DNA of 64,000 nucleotides from JALORV01 sp963766365 (GCA_963766365.1 CAVXZK010000004.1:1-64000), one strand, 5' to 3'; positions 28,066-36,562 are shown, counted from the first letter of the stretch. Notes: a model not told the origin generated them from the sequence alone. A program made the numbers and translations.

Positions 28066-28395
28066 TCAGGCGAACTGAAGCTCGATCTTGCCTGCGCGCC
28101 GGCGCACCGGGCCGACGACGATCTTCACGTCGTGGCCCAGTCTTGTGACCAGTTCCAGCAGCTTGGCTTCGCTGACGCCGCGGAATTGACCACGGGTAAT
28201 GCGGGACACCTTGGACTGGTCCACCCCCAGGAGGTCGGCAGCGCCTTTCTGGGTCAGCCGACGGGCCTTGATGGCGCGGGCAATTTCGGCGGCGAGTTGC
28301 GACTTGCGCTGCATCTCGGCAGCGTTGGAATAACCGAGGTCCGCATAGACGTTGGTACTACCTTCTTCGATAAGGATCTCGTTCTTGCGGCTCAT
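28066..28395 (-). CDS. XRE-family antitoxin
   Basis: 109 aa. The C-terminal half has a helix-turn-helix (KARRLTQKGAADLLGVDQSK, then VSRITRGQFRGVS) of the HigA / helix-turn-helix-37 type. Its ATG overlaps the last base of the toxin stop (TGATG), so the pair is co-translated in toxin-then-antitoxin order. It should neutralise the toxin and repress the operon. Confidence 0.87.
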   Translation of the reverse strand: MSRKNEILIEEGSTNVYADLGYSNAAEMQRKSQLAAEIARAIKARRLTQKGAADLLGVDQSKVSRITRGQFRGVSEAKLLELVTRLGHDVKIVVGPVRRRAGKIELQFA

Positions 28396-28775
28396 CAGCT
28401 TGCCCCTTGTCTTTTCTGCCATGCCTCGAAGTCCAGCTTCGCGGCCTTGAGTCGGGTGTAGATCAGGTCGATGTCTTCCTTCGGTGTCTTGATCCCGCTC
28501 TTGGACTTCTTCTGGAAACAGTGCAGGACGTAGACCCATCCCGAGAACTTGACCGAGTAGACGGCGCGGTAAGTGTCTCCCCGGTCGTCTTCGACGATTT
28601 CCAGCACGCCCGCTGACCCGAAACCAGTCATCACCTTGGCGTCCTGGTGCTTGCCGCCGGCCTGTGCCAGGTCGATGGCATGCCCAAACACGTCCTTGAC
28701 GTCCTCGGGCATCGCGTCGAGGTCGCGCTTTGCGGAGCCGACCCACTTGATGGGCTTGCGGGGCTGCTTCGACAT
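28395..28775 (-). CDS. RelE/ParE-superfamily toxin (Gp49-like)
   Basis: 126 aa. It starts KPIKWVGSAKRDLDAMPEDV and has YRAVYSVKFSGWVYVLHCFQKKSKSGIKTP, the core of the phage-derived Gp49-like/HigB toxin group (DUF891). Predicted ribosome-dependent mRNA endonuclease. It is the first gene of a two-gene operon with an XRE antitoxin. The region just upstream contains AT-rich direct repeats around ATGCC/GGCATATTA that may be an operator. Confidence 0.87.
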   Translation of the reverse strand: MSKQPRKPIKWVGSAKRDLDAMPEDVKDVFGHAIDLAQAGGKHQDAKVMTGFGSAGVLEIVEDDRGDTYRAVYSVKFSGWVYVLHCFQKKSKSGIKTPKEDIDLIYTRLKAAKLDFEAWQKRQGAS

Positions 28776-28873
28776 CGGCGATATTATGCCAATTTAGGCA
28801 TATTAGTGTCAATACGACGGGGATGTTGCTGTCGGACCCCAACGGAAGGTCTTGGCCGTCAGCGACGGGTCCG

Positions 28874-29392
28874 TCATGGATGAATCTTGGCGGGCAGGAA
28901 TCGAATCATGTGCTCCTCATCGAGGAAGCGCCCGTCTACTTGCATTGCCGCATTCTCAATTCCATACGGCACAAATCCTGCCGACACATAGAGCGATCGC
29001 GCCACGCTGTTGCCGCTGTACACGGAGATGCAGACCTGCGTAATCCCAGGCGCCTGGGCCGCGAAATCGATGGCTGCCTCCAGCAAGCGTCGGCCCAGCC
29101 CTTTCCCTCGGCTTTCCGGCCCCACGTACATGCCCCACACGTAAGCCTTGTGGCGGATCTTCTGCATCTGCTCCCGACCGAGTCCTGCCATCCCAATCAG
29201 CTGGTCGGCCTCGAATGCCCCAAACACGGCCCGGTCTGCCGTCGGCTCCAGCCGACTCGCAACTTCCGCGATGCTGAGGTGCACTTCTTCTTCGTAGCTG
29301 GAGGTGAACGACTGCGGGCTATCCAGTAGCGCGCGAAGGCGCAGTTCCTGAAAGGCTGCCGCGTCGGCAGCAAGGAGCAGGCGAATGGTCAC
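28874..29392 (-). CDS. GNAT family N-acetyltransferase
   Basis: 172 aa with a GNAT fold: AFQELRLRALLDSPQSF, the acetyl-CoA pyrophosphate loop in YVGPESRGKGLGRRLLEAAI (Q/RxxGxG/A) and VYSGNSVARSLYVSAGF. The substrate is unknown. GTG start overlapping the VOC gene's stop (GTGA), so the two form an operon. It is a typical accessory or resistance-type gene. Confidence 0.87.
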   Translation of the reverse strand: MTIRLLLAADAAAFQELRLRALLDSPQSFTSSYEEEVHLSIAEVASRLEPTADRAVFGAFEADQLIGMAGLGREQMQKIRHKAYVWGMYVGPESRGKGLGRRLLEAAIDFAAQAPGITQVCISVYSGNSVARSLYVSAGFVPYGIENAAMQVDGRFLDEEHMIRFLPAKIHP

Positions 29393-29787
29393 GCGGGATG
29401 ATTCCCGGCGCTGTGTTGTCGCTTGGGCTGTGTCAGTTCGATCCGATTGCCGAAGGGATCTTCCGTGAAAGCCCGCTGGCTGCCTTGGAGCTGAACCGAG
29501 TCAACCACCACGCGAAACCCATTCGCTTCGAGGTCCCTTGTGATTACCTCGAGGTCGTCCACAACGAAGGCGGGATGAGCTTTCTTGGCAGGACGGAAGT
29601 CATCTTCCACGCCAAGGTGCAATTGTTGAGTTCCGCACTGGAACCACAGGCCTCCTCGCGCCGCCAATGGCTCCGGCTTCGGGATCTCAGCCAATCCCAG
29701 GACGCGTCCGTAGAAAGCTCGCGCTGCGGCTTCTTCGCCACGCGGCATTGCGACCTGCAAGTGATCTAGCGCCAGCGCCTTGGCCAT
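29389..29787 (-). CDS. VOC (glyoxalase/bleomycin-resistance) family protein
   Basis: 132 aa: ALDHLQVAMPRGEEAAARAF at the N-terminus, GLWFQCGTQQLHLGVEDDF with its metal-ligand-like histidine, and a C-terminal FTEDPFGNRIEL. These are the two beta-alpha-beta-beta-beta modules of the vicinal-oxygen-chelate fold. Likely a dimeric metalloenzyme or binding protein. It is upstream of and overlaps the GNAT gene. Confidence 0.87.
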   Translation of the reverse strand: MAKALALDHLQVAMPRGEEAAARAFYGRVLGLAEIPKPEPLAARGGLWFQCGTQQLHLGVEDDFRPAKKAHPAFVVDDLEVITRDLEANGFRVVVDSVQLQGSQRAFTEDPFGNRIELTQPKRQHSAGNHPA

Positions 29788-29906
29788 GGACTCAATCTAG
29801 CGCGCGGGCGCGTCGCAGAAAAGCGTCCGCTGTCCGGCAAATCGTGCGGCGCAACCGAATGGCAGGTCGTGGCCGTGAGCGCCAGCTCGGTATGTCGGAC
29901 CCGTCG

Positions 29907-30197
29907 TCAGGCGTTGACGAGGGAGATCTTCACGCGTTTGCCCACGGCATTGGCCGCCTTCACCAGAGTCGCGAGGGTCGCCGACGAATTGTCAGGGTCA
30001 AGCAGCCGATCCAGCTGGGCGCGGGTCGTTCCCATCCGCTTGGCCATGGCTGTCTTGGTCAGCTGCTTCGCCTTCATTCCTCGCTCAAGCTGAAAGGTAA
30101 GAACGCGCTTGACCGCGACCGCCTGAACTTCGTCAAGAATGCCTTCCTCCCGGAGGAAGTCGTCAAAGTCGGAACCGACGTGAGTACTGCGTTTCAT
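29907..30197 (-). CDS. XRE-family antitoxin (HigA-like)
   Basis: 96 aa with HTH region QLTKTAMAKRMGTTRAQLDR, then LLDPDNSSATLATLVKAANA, typical of HigA antitoxins. Its ATG overlaps the toxin stop by four bases (ATGA). Predicted to neutralise the adjacent RelE/ParE-type toxin and autoregulate. Confidence 0.87.
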   Translation of the reverse strand: MKRSTHVGSDFDDFLREEGILDEVQAVAVKRVLTFQLERGMKAKQLTKTAMAKRMGTTRAQLDRLLDPDNSSATLATLVKAANAVGKRVKISLVNA

Positions 30198-30589
30198 GGT
30201 GTGCTCCTTAACTTCTTCAGGCGCTGACGCGCCAGTTCCAGGTCAGGCTTGGGCGTCGTGCGTTCCTTCTTGATGAACCCGTGCAGCAGAATCATTTCGT
30301 TGCCTTCCAGGACAAACAGAACTCTCGCCAGCCGGGTAGCGAGCCGAGTTCGAACTTCCCAGATCTGGCCGCCGACATGGTCGACCACCGGCATGCCGAG
30401 CGGCCACCCAAACTGGACGGTCTTTATGTCAGTGCCGATTTCGCGCCGCTCCTCGGCTGTCAACGACTTCAGCCAGTTGCGAACAGGCTCGGCGCCGGAT
30501 CCTTCCTGATAAAACCGAACCGAGAGCGTGGGTAGGCTGCGGGTCACGCCGCCGATAGTATCATTTTTGATACGCCATGTGAAGGGCAT
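30194..30589 (-). CDS. RelE/ParE-superfamily toxin (HigB-like)
   Basis: 131 aa. SVRFYQEGSGAEPVRNWLKS, GTDIKTVQFGWPLGMPVVDH and GQIWEVRTRLATRLARVLFV are conserved in the HigB/DUF891 group. The N-terminal 15 residues look unlike the family, so a downstream GTG may be the true start. It is the first gene of the pair with the HigA-like antitoxin. Confidence 0.86.
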   Translation of the reverse strand: MPFTWRIKNDTIGGVTRSLPTLSVRFYQEGSGAEPVRNWLKSLTAEERREIGTDIKTVQFGWPLGMPVVDHVGGQIWEVRTRLATRLARVLFVLEGNEMILLHGFIKKERTTPKPDLELARQRLKKLRSTP

Positions 30590-30786
30590 GACAGCGTCGG
30601 CAAGCCACTTCGACGCGCCATCGAACGTCCGGTTTCAGGCGATTTAGGGGAAGACGGCATCCGGCAGCTCGTAGCCGTACGAGGAAGTCGTGACAAGGCG
30701 CCGCCCCGGCTCCTTCGTTACGAACAAACGGCAGTTAGATCAGCCTACAACCGCGCTGACGGCAAGACGCGCCAAAGGTGGAACCG

Positions 30787-31131
30787 CTAACTCTTTTGCT
30801 TCCCTGCTGTTCCCTTCTTCGAAGCCTTCGGTTTGCGGCGCACGCGCTCGACCAGTCGCCCAGCTTTCGTGTCCACCCGATATTCGACGTCCGGATTGAA
30901 ACGGAAAGTTGCTGGCGCGTGGAACACCTGAAGGCGCGAGACGAGGTCGCCATGGTTGCGGCGCGCCCCCTCCAGCGTCTCGCGTTCGCGCTCTTCGCGT
31001 CCCTGCGGGCCGAACAGGCCGGTCCCGTCGCCGACGAAGACGTGCCCGTGGACGATGCGCCCGTTACGGTCGTGCACGACGCAGACAAGAGACCGCGGTG
31101 CCTTTTTCTTTTCCGAGGATTCGAATTCCAT
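30787..31131 (-). CDS. hypothetical protein, basic
   Basis: 114 aa, not recognised. The protein is charged, with SLVCVVHDRNGRIVHGHVFVG (beta-strand pattern) near residues 14-34, a middle helix rich in Arg/Glu and a lysine-rich C-terminus. No membrane segment or signal. It starts 10 bases after the stop of another unknown gene (31142-31471), so the two probably form an operon. Confidence 0.55.
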   Translation of the reverse strand: MEFESSEKKKAPRSLVCVVHDRNGRIVHGHVFVGDGTGLFGPQGREERERETLEGARRNHGDLVSRLQVFHAPATFRFNPDVEYRVDTKAGRLVERVRRKPKASKKGTAGKQKS

Positions 31132-31141
31132 GGCTAACCCC

Positions 31142-31471
31142 CTACGACCAGAAGTTGAGAACCAGCCGTCCCCGCACGTGCGAGTGCCAACAGGCGAGTT
31201 GCACGCGAACGCTGCTCACCTTCTTGCGGAAGACGGCCTGGCGGTAGCTGGGCAGGCCAAACGAGCCGTTCTGAAGAAACGTCTCGGTGCCGCTGTCGCT
31301 GACGATCTTGATGATGCCGAAGTAGCCGGTGGGGGATTCGCCCCTGTTGCCAAACGCGGTGATGGCTGTCTCGGCGAACGTGTCGCGCTTGTTCACCTGA
31401 ACCGTCATCTCCCAGGTCTGGACCGAGTTTTTGGCATACGCCCACCATCCATGCGCTTCCTGTCCGACCAT
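31142..31471 (-). CDS. hypothetical protein
   Basis: 109 aa from the ATG at 31471, chosen because AAGGAG lies 7 bases upstream. Aromatic and beta-strand rich: GWWAYAKNSVQTWEMTVQVN and TGYFGIIKIVSDSGTETFL. Not recognised. Paired with the basic protein downstream. Both are small and stand at the right-hand edge of the toxin-antitoxin patchwork. Confidence 0.6.
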   Translation of the reverse strand: MVGQEAHGWWAYAKNSVQTWEMTVQVNKRDTFAETAITAFGNRGESPTGYFGIIKIVSDSGTETFLQNGSFGLPSYRQAVFRKKVSSVRVQLACWHSHVRGRLVLNFWS

Positions 31472-31726
31472 GGTTTTCTCCTTCAAGAGCGACGACACTA
31501 CACCCACCAGCGAATCCTGCCGGTCTCGTTGCGGCACGGTAATGCACCGCAGTGATGAATAGTGGCTCTGGAGCTAAACGACTGCTTTCGGGTGACATGA
31601 GCAGCAACAACGACCGACGGCTTATGGCCGGACTGGCCGTTCCACAAAGAATGCGGGGCTCGGCGCATCGCGCCCAGCACCTAGCAAACCTGGCGACGCT
31701 CCGCCAACAGCTGCGAATTTGCAACT

Positions 31727-31756
31727 GTTGTCAAAAGTTGCATCTATTTTGGCAAC
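31727..31756. repeat. inverted repeat at the phosphofructokinase breakpoint
   Basis: GTTGTCAAAA (31727-31736) and TTTTGGCAAC (31747-31756) are inverted copies with one mismatch; a second pair GCAACT / AGTTGC overlaps (31721-31739). The truncated phosphofructokinase begins right after it. Sequence style (CCAAAATAGATG on the reverse strand) resembles a Tn7-type TnsB site. A transposon end is possible but unproven. Confidence 0.4.
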
Positions 31757-32603
31757 CTACAGGTCCTCGAGGGGGTCGAAGTCATCGGAATCCGCGATGG
31801 CTTCGAGTGGATCATGAAAGGCGACACTTCCCACGTTACGCCGCTCACAAATCAGGAGGTCTCACGTCTCCACTTCCGCCGGGGCTCGCACATCGGCATC
31901 TGCGTGCGAACCGCACCAAGGACCCGAAGCACCTCGAGAATGCGGTCGAGTCCCTGTTGCGACTTGGCGTCTCCCGGCTCATCACGATCGGCGGAGACGA
32001 CACGGCGTACAGCGCGATGAGGCTCGTGCAAACCGCAGCGGGTCGCCTGCAGATCGTCCATGTGCCCAAGACGATCGACAACGACCTCGACCTGCCGGCC
32101 TACGTCGACACGTACGGATTCCAGGCAGCACGTCACCATTACGTGGAGATCGTCAAGAACCTGATGGTCGACGCGAAAACGACATTGCGCTGGTACTTCG
32201 TCATCGTGATGGGGCGTACGGCGCGGCACCTGGCAATGGGCATCGGCAAGGCCGCGGGCGCGACGTTGACCCTGATCCGGGAAGAGTTCCCGACGCAGCA
32301 GATACGCTTCGAGACGATCGTCGACACGCGATCCAGGCGGGCAACTTCGTTCCCGTGCCGTTCCGGGAACTGCTTGGCCCGGAGACAGGCCGCGCAAGGA
32401 TACGGATGGTCGACATCCGTTCCACACGCTACGCCATCGCCCGGCGCTACATGAACCGGCTGCGGCGTGACGACTTCGAGGATCCACTTAAACTTGCGAA
32501 GATCGCCGAGAAGGCCGGTTTGTCCGTCGACGATTTCCGGAAGGAGTTCGAGTACCTTATCGACACCGAACTGCCGCCGATCGGCTTTGGCGTGGAGACC
32601 TGA
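31757..32603 (+). pseudogene. pyrophosphate-type 6-phosphofructokinase, truncated and shifted
   Basis: The N-terminal nucleotide-binding part is absent; the coding trace starts at VEVIGIRDGFEWIMKGDT. After a frame change near 31905 come TKDPKHLENAVESLLRLGVS, ITIGGDDTAYSAMRLVQ and VPKTIDNDLDLP (a phosphofructokinase signature), and FPTQQIRFETIVDT. A further change near 32330 leads to AGNFVPVPFRELLGPETGRA and RYMNRLRRDDFEDPLKLA, with about 100 residues of the usual protein missing between. It cannot be functional. Confidence 0.78.
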
Positions 32604-32730
32604 TCGCCTTCACGCAGGCGCGCTTGTCGAACCAGGGCTTGCCGGATGCAGGCCCTTTTCCCTTTGTTTGAGCGACAGTTCCTAGGGACGGCGACGTGTC
32701 TTTCCAAAGATCCGATTCGAGGAGTTGACC

Positions 32731-33654
32731 ATGGCTCGTACCTGGTTTGCCAAAGGCCTGCGCGGCATGATCGCCAAGCGAATTCAGCTCGACCTGCTGC
32801 GCCAGGGCTTCTGCGTGGGTCCGGCCGACAAGTTCGCCGACGGCGTCTACGGCAACGACACGACGACTGCACTGTCCCGGTTGCAGTCCGTGCGCTCGCT
32901 ACCGGTGACGGGCGCGGTGGAGGAGACGACCTGGCAGCAGCTGACGACCGAACCGCTGCCGACGCTGTTCGAGCGCTGCCTCAGTATCACGGCCGAGTTC
33001 GAAGGCCATGGATTCGGGTTGCTCCAAGGCAATTTCGACGGCGCGGGACTGACCTGGGGCGTCATCGGTTTCACCTTGTCCAACGGCGAAATCCAGAAAC
33101 TGCTTGCGGAAGCCGAGTCGATCGTGCCGGGAACCCTGGATCGCGTCCTTGGGCCGCTGGCCTCGGTCTGGCGCGAGAAGACGGCGTTGCCTCGCGCCCG
33201 GCAGGTGGCTTGGGCCGACAGCATCAGTTCCGGGCCCGACAAGTCGCGAGTGCCGCCCGACTGGAAATCCGCGTTCGCCCGACTCGGCGACGAGCCGATC
33301 ATCAAGCGGCTCCAGATGCAACGAGCCTACGACGCCTATTTCGTTCCCGCGGCGGCGACCGCCCGCAAGCTGCGCCTGTCCACCGAGCTCGGTGTCGCAC
33401 TCTGCTTTGACTGTCATGTGCAGAATGGCAAGTCGCGTGTCCAGGCCGTGACCGAGCTGGCGCCGGAGGCAGGCCGGATCTCTCAAGTCGAGATGCGCAC
33501 GCGCCTGGCCAACCGTGTGGCCGATCTGTCGTCGCCGCGCTGGCGTGAAGATGTACGCGGCCGCAAAACGACGCTCGCACTCGGCGAGGCTGATTTTCGT
33601 GGCCGACACTATCGGTTGGCCCACTGGGGGCTCGGCGAGTTTGCGGCAGCGTAG
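32731..33654 (+). CDS. peptidoglycan-binding protein with chitosanase/lysozyme-like domain
   Basis: 307 aa from the ATG at 32731 (GAGGAG six bases upstream). Residues about 10-75 form a PG_binding_1-type repeat (GVYGNDTTTALSRLQ). Residues about 80-260 have ITAEFEGHGFG, then GLTWGVIGFT, which resemble the glutamate and TxGxxGF regions of GH46 chitosanases and lysozyme-like enzymes. No signal peptide, so release would need lysis or a dedicated export route. The next gene is convergent. Predicted cell-wall hydrolase. Confidence 0.72.
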   Translation: MARTWFAKGLRGMIAKRIQLDLLRQGFCVGPADKFADGVYGNDTTTALSRLQSVRSLPVTGAVEETTWQQLTTEPLPTLFERCLSITAEFEGHGFGLLQGNFDGAGLTWGVIGFTLSNGEIQKLLAEAESIVPGTLDRVLGPLASVWREKTALPRARQVAWADSISSGPDKSRVPPDWKSAFARLGDEPIIKRLQMQRAYDAYFVPAAATARKLRLSTELGVALCFDCHVQNGKSRVQAVTELAPEAGRISQVEMRTRLANRVADLSSPRWREDVRGRKTTLALGEADFRGRHYRLAHWGLGEFAAA

Positions 33655-33689
33655 CCGCCAGACCCCCGCCTGGGCCGCAACGGTTCGCG

Positions 33690-34247
33690 TCAACCGATTG
33701 CGAGACCCTGGCCTTCGGGAAAGTCGGCGCGCCCCAGTTTCAGCGGCGGTGTGTCGTGCAGCGGGACAAGGTTGATGCGCTTGTAGCGCAGCCCGGCCTG
33801 GGCTTTCGCACTGCCGAACTCGACTCCGGTGATGCGCCCGGCCTTGATCGTGAGCGTCATCGATTCCAGCACCACGTTCAGGTCCAGCGTCAAGACGACC
33901 GTGATTTCGGTCGGTACGCCCGTCAGCAGCACCGCAAGATCGATGTCCTGCGGCGCCTGCAGCGTGCTCTTGAAGAGCTTGTGCGTGACCACGCGTTCGG
34001 GCGGGAACTTGGCCGCATCGGTGTACTGATGCAGGTCCCTGAGTGTGGCGAGGGAGCCCGCGATGACCTCGAACAGGTCCTTGTCCAGCGCCGCATTCAC
34101 TTCCTTCGCCACGGCGCCGGCCGCCGATTCGCCCAGGAATCCGGCCAGCGAGCCGGCTTCACCCGAACCATCGTACAACGCGTTTCGAACGGCCTGCTCG
34201 TCGACCTTGCCCAGCAGGCTGGACAGGGTCACACCGGTCTTGCTCAT
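33690..34247 (-). CDS. hypothetical protein of the hydrolase locus
   Basis: 185 aa, not recognised. The N-terminus is helical and small-residue rich (SGEAGSLAGFLGESAAGAVA); the C-terminal half has alternating hydrophobic strands (LAVLLTGVPTEITVVLTLDLN). Its ATG overlaps the last base of the upstream coiled-coil gene (TGATG), so the two are translationally coupled and may act together. No membrane segment or signal peptide. Confidence 0.6.
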   Translation of the reverse strand: MSKTGVTLSSLLGKVDEQAVRNALYDGSGEAGSLAGFLGESAAGAVAKEVNAALDKDLFEVIAGSLATLRDLHQYTDAAKFPPERVVTHKLFKSTLQAPQDIDLAVLLTGVPTEITVVLTLDLNVVLESMTLTIKAGRITGVEFGSAKAQAGLRYKRINLVPLHDTPPLKLGRADFPEGQGLAIG

Positions 34248-35572
34248 CAGGCAGCTCCCTCACTGATCCATGTTGGCGTGGCGGCTGGATGTACCGATGT
34301 CCGGATGCGCAGCACCGGGGCGCCCGGGTCGGCATTCAGCGTCGGCGGCGACGCGGCCCCGCCGAACAGTCCCTTGACCGAGACTACCTTCGGCGGCTGG
34401 CCGGTCGTTGCCTCCTGCTGGAGCTTCGGCGGCCTGGGGCGGAACATCCTTGTGCCTCCGAACCCCGCCAGCAGCCCGCCGGCGAGCGTCGCTCCGGCGA
34501 CCCACCACGGCAAGCTCGCGCTTCTGGCTTCCTCCAGCTGTTCACTCATGGCCGCGATCGTGTTGCGTTGATCGAGAACGTTGGCTTCGAGGGTCTGGAT
34601 GAGCGACGCCTGGGTGTCAGTCGCGCCTTTCTGCTGCGCAATCGTCGCTTCGAGCCCGGCAATCGTCTGCTTCTGGTCGGCGATCGCGGCATCGCGTTCA
34701 CGCACTGCGGACTGGCCCTGGGTGATCGCGCCCTCGCGCGCGTCGAGCGCCGAACGCAGGTCGCCAATCGTCCGGTTGCGCTCGGTCTCGCCCGCCTGAG
34801 ACCGCGCAATGCTCCGATCGCGGTCGGCGAGCTGGCCCCTCAACTGATCGATCGTCCGTCTGAGGTCTGCAATCAACCGGTCCCTCTCGTCGCGTTCGGC
34901 CGTGAGCCGCCGGATCGCCGCATCGCGCTCGGCGATTGCCTGGTCGCGTCCGGCATTGCGACGTTGCAGGTCCTGCAGCTGGGTTTCCAACTGCGCGATG
35001 CGCCGCTGCTGTTCTGCGATCTGCTGCCGACCTCCGGCTGCCGCACGCGACTGGCCGCGCAGGTTGTTGTTCTCCGCAATCAGCCGACCCACCTCTCCAT
35101 TCAGACGGGCAATCTCCCTCGCATCCCGCTCGGCGCTCCCCGGGTCCCGTACCGCGCTGCGGCGCTGCAGGTCTTGTATCTGGGCTTCCAGCTGCGCGAT
35201 GCGCCGCTGCTGCTCCGTGAGCTGCTGTCGGCTGCCGGCTGCTGCGCCCGACTGGCTGCGCAGGTTGTTGTTTTCCGCCGTCAGCCGACCGACCTCGCCA
35301 TTGAGCCGGCCGACCTCACGGTTGAGGCGGTCAATCTCGGCGCGTCTTGCAGCTTCCGCCTGATCAATCTGCGCCTTCATGTCCGGTGCCCGTTGCGCGA
35401 GCCGGCGCATCAGTTCCGTGGTGTTCGTCGACTGAACACGCGCCGCTTCGATCCTCGTGTTCAAGGGAGCCGCCGGCGGTGTGCGGCTGGGCTGCACCGC
35501 CGGCGTGCTGGTGACGGCGAGGGCCCCGACGAAGAGGCCCGCCGCGATCTTGATTGCACTGTCCTGTCCCAC
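34247..35572 (-). CDS. large coiled-coil protein with two membrane anchors
   Basis: 441 aa from a GTG (GGAGG region upstream). A hydrophobic N-terminal segment (AIKIAAGLFVGALAV) is followed by a coiled coil of about 300 residues rich in Arg, Gln, Glu and Leu. Within it, residues about 89-143 and 156-210 are near-identical copies (period 67). A second membrane segment (WWVAGATLAGGLLAGF) lies near residue 360, then a cytoplasmic tail. Could be a scaffold or length-determining protein. Not recognised as a named family. Confidence 0.7.
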   Translation of the reverse strand: MGQDSAIKIAAGLFVGALAVTSTPAVQPSRTPPAAPLNTRIEAARVQSTNTTELMRRLAQRAPDMKAQIDQAEAARRAEIDRLNREVGRLNGEVGRLTAENNNLRSQSGAAAGSRQQLTEQQRRIAQLEAQIQDLQRRSAVRDPGSAERDAREIARLNGEVGRLIAENNNLRGQSRAAAGGRQQIAEQQRRIAQLETQLQDLQRRNAGRDQAIAERDAAIRRLTAERDERDRLIADLRRTIDQLRGQLADRDRSIARSQAGETERNRTIGDLRSALDAREGAITQGQSAVRERDAAIADQKQTIAGLEATIAQQKGATDTQASLIQTLEANVLDQRNTIAAMSEQLEEARSASLPWWVAGATLAGGLLAGFGGTRMFRPRPPKLQQEATTGQPPKVVSVKGLFGGAASPPTLNADPGAPVLRIRTSVHPAATPTWISEGAA

Positions 35573-35827
35573 GACGAAATCCTCCCTTTACAGCAGCAAT
35601 GCCTTCGGGCCGCAGACTCTTCAGTGACGCCAAAGAACACTCCCATCCTGTCAGCTCGGCTCAAGTTCAGGGTAGGCGATCAGCGACCTGTTTCGTACAT
35701 CCCATCGCGGGTTGATGGCATGGAGGCTTGCCATGCGGGTCGGTAGCGTCACGGCAACACCTTACGCCCCCGGTGATGGCGGGCTCACACACGCTGCGGA
35801 CACCGCGTCGACACACGGAGTTGCACG

Positions 35828-36562
35828 ATGGAGCTACGAGTCGTTCGGGAGTACTACGCGCCGGACTGCACGATCGGCCGCATGCTGATCAACGGTCTGT
35901 TCGAGTGCTACACGCTGGAAGACGGCATACGCACCAACAAGGTGGCAGGCGAAACGGCGATCCCGGCGGGACGCTACCTGGTGAAGATCACCTACTCGAA
36001 CGCGTTTCGTCGTGAACTTCCACTGGTTGAAGGGGTCCGGAACTTCACCGGGATACGAATTCACAGCGGCAACAGCAAGAAGGACACGCTGGGTTGCATC
36101 CTCGTCGGGCAGAGCTGGACTCCCGGAGCCGATGTGATTGGTGCCAGCGTGCGTGCGATGCAGGCGCTGTTGCCGAAGATCCAGGCCGCACTCGGCGCCG
36201 GCGAGGCGGTCACACTGTCGGTGGAACAGCCGAATGCGCCTCCCGAACTCGCGTCACGCGAGTTGCAGCCGGCGGTGCCGCGGCGTCGCAAGAGGGCATT
36301 GAAGACGGCCAGGCGCACGAAGCAGCGTTTGGGCTCAACGAACAAAGCGGGTCGTGCCCGCACGCCGGCAAAGAAAGCCGAGCCCGCCACGAAGAAAGCG
36401 GGCGCGAGTGCGCCTTCCTCAAGGCCAGCGGCCAAAGGAGTGGCCAAGTCAGAGACCGAGAGCAAGACCAAGATCAAGGCCAAAGCCAAGTCAACCAAGC
36501 GACGGCCGCGGAAGAAGAGCGCCCGGCCCACCAGTGCTGCGAGGATTAGGAGGAGCGCTTAG
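35828..36562 (+). CDS. DUF5675 protein with a long basic tail
   Basis: 244 aa. Residues 1-135 match DUF5675: LRVVREYYAPDCTIGRMLIN, CYTLEDGIR, AIPAGRYLVKITYS, and IRIHSGNSKKDTLGCILVG, the fold related to L,D-transpeptidase-like YkuD proteins, with His and Cys in the IHSGN and GCILVG regions. Residues about 150-244 are a histone H1-like Lys/Ala/Pro-rich tail (AKKAEPATKKAG). DUF5675 often occurs near phage or secreted effectors; its reaction is unproven. Confidence 0.75.
   Translation: MELRVVREYYAPDCTIGRMLINGLFECYTLEDGIRTNKVAGETAIPAGRYLVKITYSNAFRRELPLVEGVRNFTGIRIHSGNSKKDTLGCILVGQSWTPGADVIGASVRAMQALLPKIQAALGAGEAVTLSVEQPNAPPELASRELQPAVPRRRKRALKTARRTKQRLGSTNKAGRARTPAKKAEPATKKAGASAPSSRPAAKGVAKSETESKTKIKAKAKSTKRRPRKKSARPTSAARIRRSA

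Noticed and set aside
25700..31500. Chromosomal integron cassette array
   Set aside because: The GTTAGCG- and GCTAAC-like strings near 25771, 26513 and 31137 do not fold into attC pairs and no integrase is present.
32731..36562. Prophage remnant based on wall hydrolase and DUF5675
   Set aside because: No capsid, terminase, portal, tail or integrase gene in the surrounding 20 kb.
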